From assembly GCA_015492435.1 (NCBI GenBank), contig WGFB01000058.1, positions 1 through 47,119 of the forward strand: 47,119 nt of DNA, written 5' to 3'. Made by a program: the position numbers and the translations under genes. This DNA is from Gammaproteobacteria bacterium. GTDB lineage: Bacteria > Pseudomonadota > Gammaproteobacteria > SZUA-140. The notes under the pieces are model-generated. The model was given only the letters and a program-made list of their open reading frames with translations, had not been told where the DNA came from and did no database searches. Positions within the stretch are counted from its first letter, which is position 1; every line of letters begins with the position of its first letter. Below, in pieces: positions 18,001-26,943 of this stretch.

Positions 18001-18126
18001 CTCCTCTACCTCGGGCGTCAACTGCACCGGCAGGCGGCCCAGGCTGATGGCGCCGAACAGCACGGCCAGCAGCACCGCCACGACGACGGCCACGGGGTTG
18101 CTCAAGGACAGGCGGGTGAGATTCAC
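15052..18126 (-). CDS. RND efflux pump inner-membrane transporter (first pair)
   Basis: A 1024-residue proton-driven RND exporter with the usual twelve-helix, two-large-loop plan. In the fourth helix the relay motif reads GMVLDAAIIVLENI, so Asp401 is kept but the second aspartate of the AcrB-type DD pair is Ala402, as in CusA-type metal pumps. The equivalent helix in the second half reads GLVVNNAILLV. I take GTG at 18126 as start, with GGGAAAG upstream; an ATG at 18213 would overlap the adaptor gene and add an unlikely tail. Drug, lipid or metal substrate is not readable. It works with the adaptor at 18167; no outer-membrane channel gene is nearby. Confidence 0.9.
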   Translation of the reverse strand: MNLTRLSLSNPVAVVVAVLLAVLFGAISLGRLPVQLTPEVEEPEISITTNWRSAAPEEVEAEIIEPQEDALRGLPGAIRILSQAQRGTGKISISFAVGTDLRRALLEVLNRLNRVPRYPPDADEPVISAVGGNSRAIAWFILKTLPGNDRDIATYQDFIEEVVQNRFERVPGVAMSEVRGGREQEIRITFDPYKAASLGIELPRVIQLADSEDVSGGFADVGKRRYTLRFTGSYDLDELKEMILEWREGNPVLLRDVADVEIRPVDRSGFVIQNGELSMAANAHRETGVNVLEVMEGLREAATELREGPLKRAGLSFEQVYDETVYINRSIAMVRNNLALGILLAVAVLWWFFRRMRATLMVALAIPICIFSSFILVDVAGRTLNVISLAGLAFAVGMVLDAAIIVLENIVRLRENGVAPREAALSGASQVWGALFASTATTVAIFLPVLFLRDESGQLFADLALAIAAAIIFSLIVAITVLPTTAMSWLSRLEMKDIHSHWWEAVTRWIMSLTATSMRRGLWIGALVSVPVLLVVLLRPDADYLPEGNRNLVFAFINPPPGQNIDTVEKEMGQVIAAKMQPYLDGEAQPKVLNYFFVAAARGMFMGVRTVDPDKTSELLPILNGILRDFPDTIGFAFRASLFGGFGEGRKINVDIQGRDLDVILQAAVTGFMAARQVLPGASVRPFPGLDLAEPELRLEPDERRIAEAGWDRATMAGVVRALGDGLYVGDYFDGEQRLDIILRAEEWRTPEDLMAIPLATPDAGVLPLGELVRLQRTAGPQELRRIDRRRTVTLQVGAPEGMSLEETLSIVKEKVAPAIQDVLPEDGEIRYTGTADKLETALRNMSGTFALAITLLYLLISALFRSFRDSLLVLLVIPLATVGGVIALQLVNLWAQYVTPLLGMLPTLQAMDLLTMIGFVILLGLVVNNAILLVHQTRSAEREGMPRRQAVEQAVRLRLRPILMSTLTSIFGMLPLLLMPGAGTELYRGMAAVIVGGMSVSTVFTLILLPSLLRIGENRPAPA

Positions 18127-18166
18127 CGCGGCGCTTTCCCGTTTCTCTTGAGTGGCGGCACCCGGA

Positions 18167-19264
18167 TCAGCCCGGCCACCATTTGCTGGCCTGTGCAGTG
18201 GGGGCAGGCTCATCCGCCCGCTTGATTCTCACCTTCTGTCCCGGCCGCAGGCGTTCGTTGCCGCGCACCACGACGGTGTCACCGGCAGCGATGTCACCCT
18301 GCACCTCGATGACATCCCCCTCGGCCGCGCCGGTCTTCACCATGACGCGCTGCGCCGCGCCATCCTCCCCCACGCGGAAAACGGCCGCGCCGCCACGGCG
18401 CAGCACCAGGGCGTCGCGGGGCACCACCACCACCTTGCGCGGAGCGGCGGCGGGCAGCGCCACGCGCAGGGTCTTGCCCACCGGCCACTCCGCCGACAGC
18501 AGATCGATGCGCACATCCACGAGATGGGAGGCCGTATGGCCGGCGGCAACGAAGGATCTGATGCGCCCCCCTGCCTGTTCACCCCGCGCCTGTATGCGCA
18601 CCTCCAGGCCGCGGCGCAGAAAGGGCAAGGTGGAGAGCGGCGCCATGGCGCGCACTTCAAGAACGCCGGTATCCAGCAGTTGCACCACCTGATCCCCGCT
18701 GTCGACCCATTCACCCGGCTGCATGAAGCGCTCCACGATAATGCCCGGGAAAGGCGCCCGCACTTCGCTGCGGCGGATGCGGTCCTCGATCTGCCTCACC
18801 CGGGCCTGGGCCGAGGCGTGATCGGCCTGGGCGGCGCTGAGATCCGCCTCCGTCTGATCGAGCAGGGTCTGAGCGGTATTGTTGCTTTTGGCAAGGCGTT
18901 GCAGGCGCCTGACTTCCTTTTCCAGAAAGCCACGCTGCGACGCCACCTGCTTCACCTTGGCACGTGCCTCCTCCAGTTGCAGTTTCAGAAACTCGGCATC
19001 GATGCGCGCCACGACACCCTGCTTTCTGACCCGTTCGCCCACCTCGGCCACCCAGGTCAGCGTGCCGGAGGTCTCCGCGGAAATTCTTGCGTTGTGGCGG
19101 CTGATGACCTCCCCCGCCACCCATACAACAGGCGCCAGGCTGCGTTCCTCTGCCTGCTTTACTTCCACGGGCGCCGCAAAACCGCCGGGGCCAGCGGCAA
19201 CAGCGGTACCCGCCGGCAGAACGGTGACAAGGACAACCAGCAGGCTGAGAGGAATCCTGATCAT
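18167..19264 (-). CDS. RND periplasmic adaptor (first pair)
   Basis: A 365-residue membrane fusion protein of the AcrA/HlyD type. A signal peptide ends near TAVA, then lipoyl half-motifs surround a helical hairpin of about 80 residues (KQVASQRGFLEKE to DRIRRSEV), followed by RAPFPGIIVERF and a beta-barrel region. It links the RND pump at 15052 to an outer-membrane channel. The frame opens at a GTG (19273), but ATG at 19264 gives a cleaner signal peptide. It lies 47 bases after amgK and 40 before the pump gene. Confidence 0.9.
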   Translation of the reverse strand: MIRIPLSLLVVLVTVLPAGTAVAAGPGGFAAPVEVKQAEERSLAPVVWVAGEVISRHNARISAETSGTLTWVAEVGERVRKQGVVARIDAEFLKLQLEEARAKVKQVASQRGFLEKEVRRLQRLAKSNNTAQTLLDQTEADLSAAQADHASAQARVRQIEDRIRRSEVRAPFPGIIVERFMQPGEWVDSGDQVVQLLDTGVLEVRAMAPLSTLPFLRRGLEVRIQARGEQAGGRIRSFVAAGHTASHLVDVRIDLLSAEWPVGKTLRVALPAAAPRKVVVVPRDALVLRRGGAAVFRVGEDGAAQRVMVKTGAAEGDVIEVQGDIAAGDTVVVRGNERLRPGQKVRIKRADEPAPTAQASKWWPG

Positions 19265-19311
19265 GACGATCACGAATTATATATGAAACGGCAGTGCTCC
19301 ACAGGAAAAAC

Positions 19312-20304
19312 TCAAGGGCTTCGCGGCAGGTGGGTCAGAAAATCCCGCAACCCCCGGAATTCCCCGTATCTCGCCGCGCTCTCCAGCACATAGTTCATGG
19401 TGCGGGGAATATCCCCCAGATAGCCGGGCTTGCCATCACGCAGATAGAGGCGCGCGAAAATGCCGATGGCCTTGAAGTGGCGTTGCATGCCCATCCAGTC
19501 AAACCAGCGCCTGAACTGGTCAAGCCCCGCGCCCTCCAGTAATCCCAGCAGGCTGGCGCGGGTAAAGTAGTCCCTCATCCAGGCATCCACCCGCGCCGCC
19601 GGCCAGGCGATGTAACAATCCCGCAACAAGGACACCAGATCGTAACAGAGCGGGCCGTAAACCGCGTCCTGGAAATCGAGGATGCCCGGATTATGCTCAC
19701 TGACCACCATGAGATTTCGGGAATGATAGTCGCGGTGGACCCAAACCCGTGGCTGTTCCAGGGCCGAGGCGGCCAGCATGGAGAAGGCCTGTTCCAGCAG
19801 TTGAGCCTGCCCCTCGTCCAGGCTCACGCCAAGATAACCTTCCACGTACCAGTCGCGAAACAGATCCATTTCCTTCATCAGCAGGGCTTCGTCGTAGGGC
19901 GGCAGAGTGGCCTCATCGTGCAACCCGGCCTTCTGCAGGCGGAGCAGGGCATCGATGGCATCGCCATAGAGCGCATCGGCGCTCGCCTCATCCAGAACCT
20001 GGAGATACTGGCGATCCCCGAGATCACTCAACAGCAGAAAACCATGTTCCACATCGCTGGCGAGGATCTCCGGGACATTGAGCCCGGCATCGCCAAAGGC
20101 CCGGGCGACGGCAATGAACGGCCGGCAGTCTTCCTTGCCGGGAGGCGCATCCATGACGATATGAGTCCTTTCGCCATCGCGCACCCGGAAGTAGCGCCGG
20201 AAACTGGCGTCCGCGGAGGCCGGCGCCAGCACGAATGATTCACTGTCCAGGCAACCGGCGAGCCAGGCCCGCAGCGCCTCCATGCGTTCGTTGTTTTCGC
20301 TCAT
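19312..20304 (-). CDS. amgK: Anomeric MurNAc/GlcNAc kinase
   Basis: A 330-residue aminoglycoside-phosphotransferase-fold kinase. HRDYHSRNLM is the catalytic loop and LDFQDAVYGPLCYDLVSLLRD the metal-binding segment. This sequence type matches AmgK, which phosphorylates MurNAc at C1 in the peptidoglycan recycling route of pseudomonads and relatives. There amgK is paired with murU and lies divergent from lptD; here lptD is also nearby and divergent but the murU partner is not in the window. It begins 1 base before the stop of the upstream RND gene ends, so it is coupled to it. Confidence 0.85.
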   Translation of the reverse strand: MSENNERMEALRAWLAGCLDSESFVLAPASADASFRRYFRVRDGERTHIVMDAPPGKEDCRPFIAVARAFGDAGLNVPEILASDVEHGFLLLSDLGDRQYLQVLDEASADALYGDAIDALLRLQKAGLHDEATLPPYDEALLMKEMDLFRDWYVEGYLGVSLDEGQAQLLEQAFSMLAASALEQPRVWVHRDYHSRNLMVVSEHNPGILDFQDAVYGPLCYDLVSLLRDCYIAWPAARVDAWMRDYFTRASLLGLLEGAGLDQFRRWFDWMGMQRHFKAIGIFARLYLRDGKPGYLGDIPRTMNYVLESAARYGEFRGLRDFLTHLPRSP

Positions 20305-20305
20305 G

Positions 20306-23300
20306 TCATCGCTCCCGCGGCGCCAGCCGCGCCGTCACCATCCGGCGCAGATCATCGGCAAGCATGTAGAAACAGGGAATGCCGATCAGAATCAATCCCG
20401 TGGCGAACAACAGGCCGAAACCCAGGCTCACCGCCATGGGGGCCAGAAAGGCCGCCTGCCCCGTGGAAAAAAAGATCAGGGGCGACACCCCCAGAAAGGT
20501 GGTGATACTGGTCAACAGAATGGGACGGGTCCGCACCCGCCCCGCCTCCACCATGGCCTCGAAACGATCCCAGCCCTGATCACGCAGGCGCTTGGCGAAA
20601 TCCACCAGAATCAGGGAGTCGTTCACCACGATACCCGACAGGGCCAGGAATCCCACCAGGGAAAGAAACTGCAAATGAAAACCCAGTGCCCAGTGGCCGA
20701 AAATCACGCCGATGATCCCGAAGGGTATGGCCACCATGACCACCAGGGGGTCGAGCAGTGACTTGAACAACGCGGCCAGAATAAAAAATATCACCGCCAG
20801 GGCGATGACCATGGCGCGCAGCATGTCCTGTATGGAGTGGCCCGCCTTGCGCTTCTCTCCAAGAAACACCATGCCATATCCGGGCATGTCGGCGAACAGG
20901 GCGCCGAATTCCCGTTGCACCCGGTCCGACACCTCGATGGCCGTCACCACGGCCGGGTCGACCTCGGCCGTCACGGTCGCCATGCGCTGCATGTCGCGGC
21001 GCTTGACCACATTTGCGCCGCGGCTCATGGTGATCTCCGCCACATCACCCAGATAGACCACCTTGCCGGTGGGCAGGACGATTTGCAGGGTTTCCAGGGC
21101 CGCGCCCTCGCTGCGCACTTGCCGCGGATAGATGAGGCGCACGGGCACGCGATGATCCTCGCGCGTGACATGCACCACGGTGCGCCCCTGGAAGCCGGTG
21201 CGAACGGCCTCGGCAAGCAATCGCTGCGTCAGGCCCAGCTGGCGGCCCCGCTCGTTGAGCGTGTAGTGATATTCCAGCTTGCCGGGCTCCAGGTCCTGGC
21301 GCACATCGTAGACCCCGGGCAACTGGCGCAGAAAACGGACGAGTCGGTCGCCATGGCCGCGCAAGACCTCGACATCCTCGCCCAGAATGCCGATTTCAAC
21401 ATCGGATCCGGCGGGCCCGCCCTGGGTGCGCAATATGGAGAGACGCTGGATGCCGGGCACGGTCTGCAGGCGCGCGCGTATGGCGTTGATCACCGTCAGG
21501 GTATCACGCTCGCGCGTTCCCTCGCGGCTGAAGCGCAGGCTTACCAGCGGCGTGATCCAGCGTTCGATAAAGCCATGGGGGCGGGGTTTTTCCAGATCGA
21601 CGATCAACTGGATGTAGTTGCTCTCGAACTTAATGGTGGTGAAATCCACGAAAGTCACGCCCACGTTGGTGAGCAGGCTGTCCAGTTCGTCCTCCCCGAT
21701 CTCCTCCATCACCAGGGACTCGATGCGCGCGGCCAGCCGCGAGGAGTCCTCCAGGCTGTAGGTGTTGGGCGCCTCCACATTGATAAAGAACTGCCCCGTC
21801 TCCACCGCGCCGAACAGCTCGAAGGACATGCGTGTCGCGGCAAAGGTGAGGAATATGGCCAGCACCCCCACGATGGCGGTGCTCACCAGATAACGGTTAT
21901 GCAGACACCAGCGCATCATGACCACATAACGCGCCAGCAATCCGCCCCAATCCACCATGCGCCGGCGCCGCTGGTCCCCGCCATTGACCCTCAACAGCTT
22001 GCAGGCATGGGAAGGGAGCACACCGAAGACTTCGAGCAGGGAGCCGGTGAGGGCAAAGATGACCACCACGGGAATAACGGCGATGAAGGCGCCCATGGTG
22101 CCGCTCACGGAGAACATGGGCATGAAGGCGGCGATCGTGGTGGCCGTGGAGGCGACCACCGGCCAGAACACCTCGCGCGCGCCGCGCCGCGCGGCGGCCG
22201 CCCCCTCCAGACCGGCCTCCATGTGACGGTATATGTTCTCCGTCACGATGGTGGCATCGTCCACGATCATCCCCAACACCACCAGAAAAGCAAACAGCGA
22301 CACCATGTTGATGGTATACCCCAGGTAATGGAGCATGATGGTGGCAAACAGGAAAGATACGGGGATGCCCAGCGCCGTGATCAGCGCCACACGGAAATTG
22401 AGGAACAGATACAGGGACAAGAGGACCAGTACCAGGCCCACCAGGCCCGAGGACTTCACTGTCTCCAGGCGGGTCTTGACGTATTTGGAAAGATCGCTGT
22501 AGACCGCCAGGCGGACGGTGGGCGGATATTCGCCATGCAGTTCCTCCACCAGATCGCGCACGCGCTGCGAAACGTCTATGGTTGAGGCATCGGGCGTCTT
22601 GGTGATGGTGATATTGACGGACGGCCGCCCGTTGAAGCGGGCCAGGGTACGCGCTTCCTCCAGTTGAAAGTGGATGTCGGCCACCTCCTTCAGCAACAGC
22701 TTGCCGCCCTGGGGATTGGTTCTCAGCACCAGATCGCCAATGGCCTGGGGATCGGGAGACAACCCCAGGCCGCGCAGCAGGATGTCTCCTTCCCGCGCCT
22801 CGATGGAACCGCCGGGGAGATCACGCAGATTATCCTGCAACTGGCGCGTGAGCAGGGAAACAGGCACCCGGCGCACCGCCAGCTTGAGGGGATCCGCCAC
22901 CACCCGCAGCTCCCATTTCCGCTCCCCGGCTGTCCCGGCGCTGGCCACGCCGGGCACCGCCAGCAGGCGCCGCTTGAGCTGTTCGGCCACCTCCATCAGC
23001 GCCGGCAGCGGAACATCGCCGTAGAGGGCCACGTTGAGCACGGGAAAGCGGGTCTTGAGACGGGTGATTTCCGGACGCTCGGCCTCCGCCGGCAAGTCCG
23101 TCAGGCGGTCGATGGCGGTGCGGGCATCGAGCAGGAATTCATCGATGTCGGCGCCATGCTTGAATTCCACGAGAATATTGGAGAGGCCCTCGCTGCTGGT
23201 GGAAGTGATGACCTCGATATCGGCCATGCCATCCAGCTCCTCCTCGATGGGCAGGGTCACCTGGCGTTCGATCTCCTCGGGCGAGGCGCCCTCGAACACC

Positions 23301-23446
23301 GTGGTGACGCGCACCTTGTCCAGCTCCACCACCGGAAACATCTCCTGGGGCATGGCATACCAGGAGGCGACGCCGATGACCATCACCAGCACCAGCAGCA
23401 TATTGGTGACGAGGGGGTTGTCGATGGCGTAGCTGACGAGCTTCAT
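20306..23446 (-). CDS. RND efflux pump inner-membrane transporter (second pair)
   Basis: A 1046-residue RND exporter. The fourth-helix relay reads GMIVDDATIVTENI, with both aspartates (396 and 397) kept, unlike the other pump in this operon. The matching second-half helix reads GIVVNDSLILVDF. Two large periplasmic loops and the hydrophobic profile are standard. Upstream GGGGGG near the start may serve as ribosome binding site. Its adaptor is encoded 43 bases upstream and amgK follows immediately. Substrate unknown. Confidence 0.92.
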   Translation of the reverse strand: MKLVSYAIDNPLVTNMLLVLVMVIGVASWYAMPQEMFPVVELDKVRVTTVFEGASPEEIERQVTLPIEEELDGMADIEVITSTSSEGLSNILVEFKHGADIDEFLLDARTAIDRLTDLPAEAERPEITRLKTRFPVLNVALYGDVPLPALMEVAEQLKRRLLAVPGVASAGTAGERKWELRVVADPLKLAVRRVPVSLLTRQLQDNLRDLPGGSIEAREGDILLRGLGLSPDPQAIGDLVLRTNPQGGKLLLKEVADIHFQLEEARTLARFNGRPSVNITITKTPDASTIDVSQRVRDLVEELHGEYPPTVRLAVYSDLSKYVKTRLETVKSSGLVGLVLVLLSLYLFLNFRVALITALGIPVSFLFATIMLHYLGYTINMVSLFAFLVVLGMIVDDATIVTENIYRHMEAGLEGAAAARRGAREVFWPVVASTATTIAAFMPMFSVSGTMGAFIAVIPVVVIFALTGSLLEVFGVLPSHACKLLRVNGGDQRRRRMVDWGGLLARYVVMMRWCLHNRYLVSTAIVGVLAIFLTFAATRMSFELFGAVETGQFFINVEAPNTYSLEDSSRLAARIESLVMEEIGEDELDSLLTNVGVTFVDFTTIKFESNYIQLIVDLEKPRPHGFIERWITPLVSLRFSREGTRERDTLTVINAIRARLQTVPGIQRLSILRTQGGPAGSDVEIGILGEDVEVLRGHGDRLVRFLRQLPGVYDVRQDLEPGKLEYHYTLNERGRQLGLTQRLLAEAVRTGFQGRTVVHVTREDHRVPVRLIYPRQVRSEGAALETLQIVLPTGKVVYLGDVAEITMSRGANVVKRRDMQRMATVTAEVDPAVVTAIEVSDRVQREFGALFADMPGYGMVFLGEKRKAGHSIQDMLRAMVIALAVIFFILAALFKSLLDPLVVMVAIPFGIIGVIFGHWALGFHLQFLSLVGFLALSGIVVNDSLILVDFAKRLRDQGWDRFEAMVEAGRVRTRPILLTSITTFLGVSPLIFFSTGQAAFLAPMAVSLGFGLLFATGLILIGIPCFYMLADDLRRMVTARLAPRER

Positions 23447-23489
23447 GACAACGCCCCCCGGACATGCCGGACGCCGGCAGCAGAATCGT

Positions 23490-24689
23490 TCATGGCTGCC
23501 GGACGATCACCCGCAAGCCGTCCTGGAGCAGGGCCACGTCGCGGCTGACCACCTGGTCTCCCGCCCGCAGGGCCCCGTTCACCACCTGGCGGCCTTCCAC
23601 GCGGCGTCCCGGCTTCACCGGCACCCTGGCCACCACGCCATCGCGCACGATGAAGACCGCGGCTTCCTCCCCGCGGGCAATGGCCGCCACCGGCACCGTC
23701 AGAACATCACGCAACGCCGGCAGCCCGATCTCGGCGCGCGCCAGGCTGCCTGACACCAGTCCCGCCCCATCCACCCGGATGCGCACCCCGAAGGTGAATG
23801 TCTCCGGATCCGGGTCACGCTGAATGGCGATGACCCGCCCCTCGCGCGGCCCAGCCGCGGTTTCCACGGTCACCAGCCGTCCGCTGTCCAGGGCGGCGGC
23901 CGCCCCGCCATCCACCTCCACATAGAGATCCATGTCGTCAATCTGAACGACCTCCGCCACCACTTGGCTCGGCGTGACATAATCGCCCTTTTCCACATGC
24001 ACCGCGTTCACCACGCCATCGAAGGGCGCCTTCAGCCGGGTGCGCCCGACATTGCGCCGGGCCTGACGCAACGCCGCCTCGCGCAACTGCAAACGCGCCT
24101 CCGCCACCTCCACGCTGTAGCGCAGATTCTCTTCTTCCACCTGGAGCCGCAGGAGATTCTGCACGGTTTCGCCGTATTTCGACTGGGAGGCGAGGGAAGC
24201 CTCCCCCAGCTTCTCCATGCGCGCGACTTCCGCTTCCTGCAGTTCGCGGTTGGCGATGACATATTTCAACAACTGGCGGTCACGCTCGATGGCGGCCTTC
24301 TCCTGCTCCAGCCTGGCCTCGGCTTCCCGGGCCTTATCGAGAAAATCCCCTTCCGCCAGACGCATCAGCAACGCCCCCGCGCGCACCGCCTGACCGGCCT
24401 CCACCCGGCGCTCGATGACCTGCCCGGAGAGTTCGAAATGCAGCTTTGCTTTTCGCGCGGGTTGTAAATATCCTGTCATGAGGAGGCGGGGATGCAGATC
24501 CTCTCTGCGCACCGCGGTCGCCTCAACCTGCACAGGCGCGATCTCCCGTACCGGCGCTTCCTTGGCGGGCTCTGTCACGACCAAAAAAAACACTATGGAA
24601 ACAACAAGTAGCAGAAGAAAAAAGAAAGACCTGTAGGAAAGCGTGGTAATATGCACTCGTTTTGCCCGGGTTGGGAGATCCGCGTCCAT
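23490..24689 (-). CDS. RND periplasmic adaptor (second pair)
   Basis: A 399-residue membrane fusion protein with an N-terminal anchor (about residues 20-40, very rich in Phe, Leu and Val) rather than a clear cleavable signal, a lipoyl domain split by a long coiled-coil hairpin (LEQEKAAIERDRQLLKYVI onward), and TRLKAPFDGVVNAV closing the lipoyl half. Starts at 24689 or 24719 are both possible and neither has a good ribosome binding site. The frame stays open to 24935, but that part is antisense to lptD. First gene of the five-gene minus-strand operon. Confidence 0.88.
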   Translation of the reverse strand: MDADLPTRAKRVHITTLSYRSFFFLLLLVVSIVFFLVVTEPAKEAPVREIAPVQVEATAVRREDLHPRLLMTGYLQPARKAKLHFELSGQVIERRVEAGQAVRAGALLMRLAEGDFLDKAREAEARLEQEKAAIERDRQLLKYVIANRELQEAEVARMEKLGEASLASQSKYGETVQNLLRLQVEEENLRYSVEVAEARLQLREAALRQARRNVGRTRLKAPFDGVVNAVHVEKGDYVTPSQVVAEVVQIDDMDLYVEVDGGAAAALDSGRLVTVETAAGPREGRVIAIQRDPDPETFTFGVRIRVDGAGLVSGSLARAEIGLPALRDVLTVPVAAIARGEEAAVFIVRDGVVARVPVKPGRRVEGRQVVNGALRAGDQVVSRDVALLQDGLRVIVRQP

Positions 24690-24735
24690 TCTATACAAAA
24701 AACGATACCAGTTAACCATACCAGGCGCTGAATTC
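24690..24735. promoter_or_regulatory. Very short divergent gap between RND operon and lptD
   Basis: Only about 46 bases separate the two start codons, so each promoter probably lies inside the opposite gene. On the plus strand TTGGGA at 24671 and TATACA near 24692 are a weak pair with a short 15-base spacer. Transcription of the efflux operon and of the LPS assembly genes may interfere with each other. Confidence 0.4.
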
Positions 24736-26943
24736 ATGACGGAAAAGACCACAGGGCCAGGGCGCCGCGCAATCCCCTGGATGTCTCTCCTGCTGCTGTC
24801 GATCTCCGCCCCGGCCCATGGCGGCCAGGCGCCCTCTTCCCAATGGGCCCTGTGCACAACCCACACAGCCTCGCCCGATGTCGAAAACACACAGGGCAGA
24901 ACCCTGATCACCGCCGACTCGGGCACCATTTTCAAGCGCGAAATCTACGAACTGTTCGGCAATATCGTCCTGGAGCGCGACAACAAGCGCTTCATGTCCG
25001 ACAACATCACCTACTTCCGTTCCACGGAACAGGCCGTGGCGCCCGGCGACATACGTTACGAAATGCAGGGCCTGATCGTGGAGGGGGACAGCGCCCACAT
25101 ACAACTGGATGAGGATTCCGGCGCCATCGCCAATGCCCGCTTCCAACTCCCCCGCCGCCACGCCCATGGCGCCGCGAGCAAACTGTCTTTCGACGGCGAC
25201 AATGTTACGAAACTGCGGGCGGCAAACTACACCACCTGCGATCCCGGCGACGTGGCCTGGCGCATCAAGGCCAGTGACATCACCTTGTATCATGACACCC
25301 AGGTGGGAACGGCGCGCAACGCCGTACTGTCCTTCAAGAAAGTCCCTTTTTTCTATACCCCTTATGCCACATTCCCTCTCTCCGACGAGCGGAAATCGGG
25401 ATTTCTGACGCCCTCCTTCGGCAACTCCAGCAAAGCCGGGCGGGAAATCGCCATCCCCTATTATTTCAACATCGCGCCCAATCTGGATGCCACTCTGACG
25501 CCCAACTATTTTTCCAAGCGCGGCATGATGATGCGGGGAGAACTGCGCTATCTGACCGGTATCAACCGCGGGCAGATCAACCTGGAATACCTGCCCAGCG
25601 ACAAAATCTATGGCGAACGGGAGCGCGGCTCCGTCAACTATGTCCACCAGGGCAATCCCTTTCCCCGCCTCGGCACCATGGTGGAATACAACTATATCTC
25701 GGACGGAGATTACCTCAATGATTTCGGCAGGAATCTCAGCAAGACCTCCCAGACCCACCTGCCGCAGCGCGCCTCCCTGGACTACCGCGCGGACAGCTGG
25801 ACGGCATCGATCCGCCTGCAGGACTTCCAGACGGTGGACAAGACCATTCCCAGCAGTTCCCGCCCCTATCAACTGCTGCCCAAGATTACCTTCGACACCA
25901 CCAGGCCCGAGATACAAAACAGGCTGAATTTCCAGCTCAAGACCGAGATGGTCAATTTCCAGCGCAAGGGGCGTGTCAACGGCAGGCGCATCGACATCCG
26001 CCCAGTCGTCAGCTTTCCTCTCAGCAACACCGCGGCTTTCTTCAAGCCCACGGTGAAATATGAATACACCGCCTATACGTTGAGCAACCAGACGCCCGGA
26101 CAGGACAACCGGCCCAAGCGCCAACTGCCCCTGTACAGCATCGACAGCGGCGTCTTTCTGGAAAAGACATACGAAGTGGGCGGAAAACAATTCCTCAACA
26201 CCCTGGAGCCGCGCCTCTACTATCTCTACGTGCCCTACCGCAACCAGAGCGAGATTCCCGTCTTCGACAGCGGCCGGCCGGACTTCAACTATAACCAACT
26301 GTTCCGTGACAACCGCTTCACCAGCGTTGACCGCGTCGGTGACGCCAACCAGCTCACGACGGCCATCACCTCGCGCCTGCTCAACGAGCGCGGTGAGGAA
26401 CAACTGAAAGTCAGAGCGGGGCAGATTTTCTATTTCAGCGACCGCAGGGTGGGTCTCAGGGGCAACGCTCCGGAAACCAGCCCCGCGTCGGCCATCGTCT
26501 CGGATCTCAATCTCAACATATCCAGCAAAATCACCAGCACCGCCGACCTGCGCTGGGACACGGACAAAGACCAGGTGGACAAGGGCAATATCCGCGTGCG
26601 CTATCACCCCGGCTACCGGCGCCTGTTCAATGCCTCCTACCGATACCGCAGCCGCACCCTGCAACAGACCGATCTGTCCCTGCTGTGGCCCCTCAGCCCC
26701 AAATGGCATGTCATCGGCCGCTGGGTGCGCTCCGTTCTCGACAACACGGACCTGGAAACCCTGGGGGGCTTCGAATATCAGAACTGCTGCTGGAAATTCC
26801 ATTTCCTGACGCGGCGTTTCCTGCGCTCCGACGAGTCCTATGACACGACCTATTTCCTGCAAATCGAGTTCAAGGGATTGACACGCATCGGCAAAGACGT
26901 GGACGATGTCCTGGAAAGTGGTATCCTAGGCTATGAAAAGTAG
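24736..26943 (+). CDS. lptD: LPS-assembly outer-membrane protein
   Basis: A 735-residue LptD, the outer-membrane barrel that inserts lipopolysaccharide with LptE. A signal peptide ends near APAHG. The N-terminal beta-jellyroll domain (about 50-170) is followed by the barrel. The four cysteines needed for disulfide maturation are all present: Cys40, Cys168 and the pair Cys684-Cys685 in QNCCWK. The open frame extends to 24643, but the start at 24736 gives the proper signal sequence. It overlaps surA by 11 bases, and both act in outer-membrane biogenesis. Confidence 0.95.
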   Translation: MTEKTTGPGRRAIPWMSLLLLSISAPAHGGQAPSSQWALCTTHTASPDVENTQGRTLITADSGTIFKREIYELFGNIVLERDNKRFMSDNITYFRSTEQAVAPGDIRYEMQGLIVEGDSAHIQLDEDSGAIANARFQLPRRHAHGAASKLSFDGDNVTKLRAANYTTCDPGDVAWRIKASDITLYHDTQVGTARNAVLSFKKVPFFYTPYATFPLSDERKSGFLTPSFGNSSKAGREIAIPYYFNIAPNLDATLTPNYFSKRGMMMRGELRYLTGINRGQINLEYLPSDKIYGERERGSVNYVHQGNPFPRLGTMVEYNYISDGDYLNDFGRNLSKTSQTHLPQRASLDYRADSWTASIRLQDFQTVDKTIPSSSRPYQLLPKITFDTTRPEIQNRLNFQLKTEMVNFQRKGRVNGRRIDIRPVVSFPLSNTAAFFKPTVKYEYTAYTLSNQTPGQDNRPKRQLPLYSIDSGVFLEKTYEVGGKQFLNTLEPRLYYLYVPYRNQSEIPVFDSGRPDFNYNQLFRDNRFTSVDRVGDANQLTTAITSRLLNERGEEQLKVRAGQIFYFSDRRVGLRGNAPETSPASAIVSDLNLNISSKITSTADLRWDTDKDQVDKGNIRVRYHPGYRRLFNASYRYRSRTLQQTDLSLLWPLSPKWHVIGRWVRSVLDNTDLETLGGFEYQNCCWKFHFLTRRFLRSDESYDTTYFLQIEFKGLTRIGKDVDDVLESGILGYEK

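Noticed and set aside
20837..22585. A 582-codon plus-strand frame
   Set aside because: It lies fully antisense to the second RND pump, shows no domain and is full of His and Gln as expected for a shadow frame.
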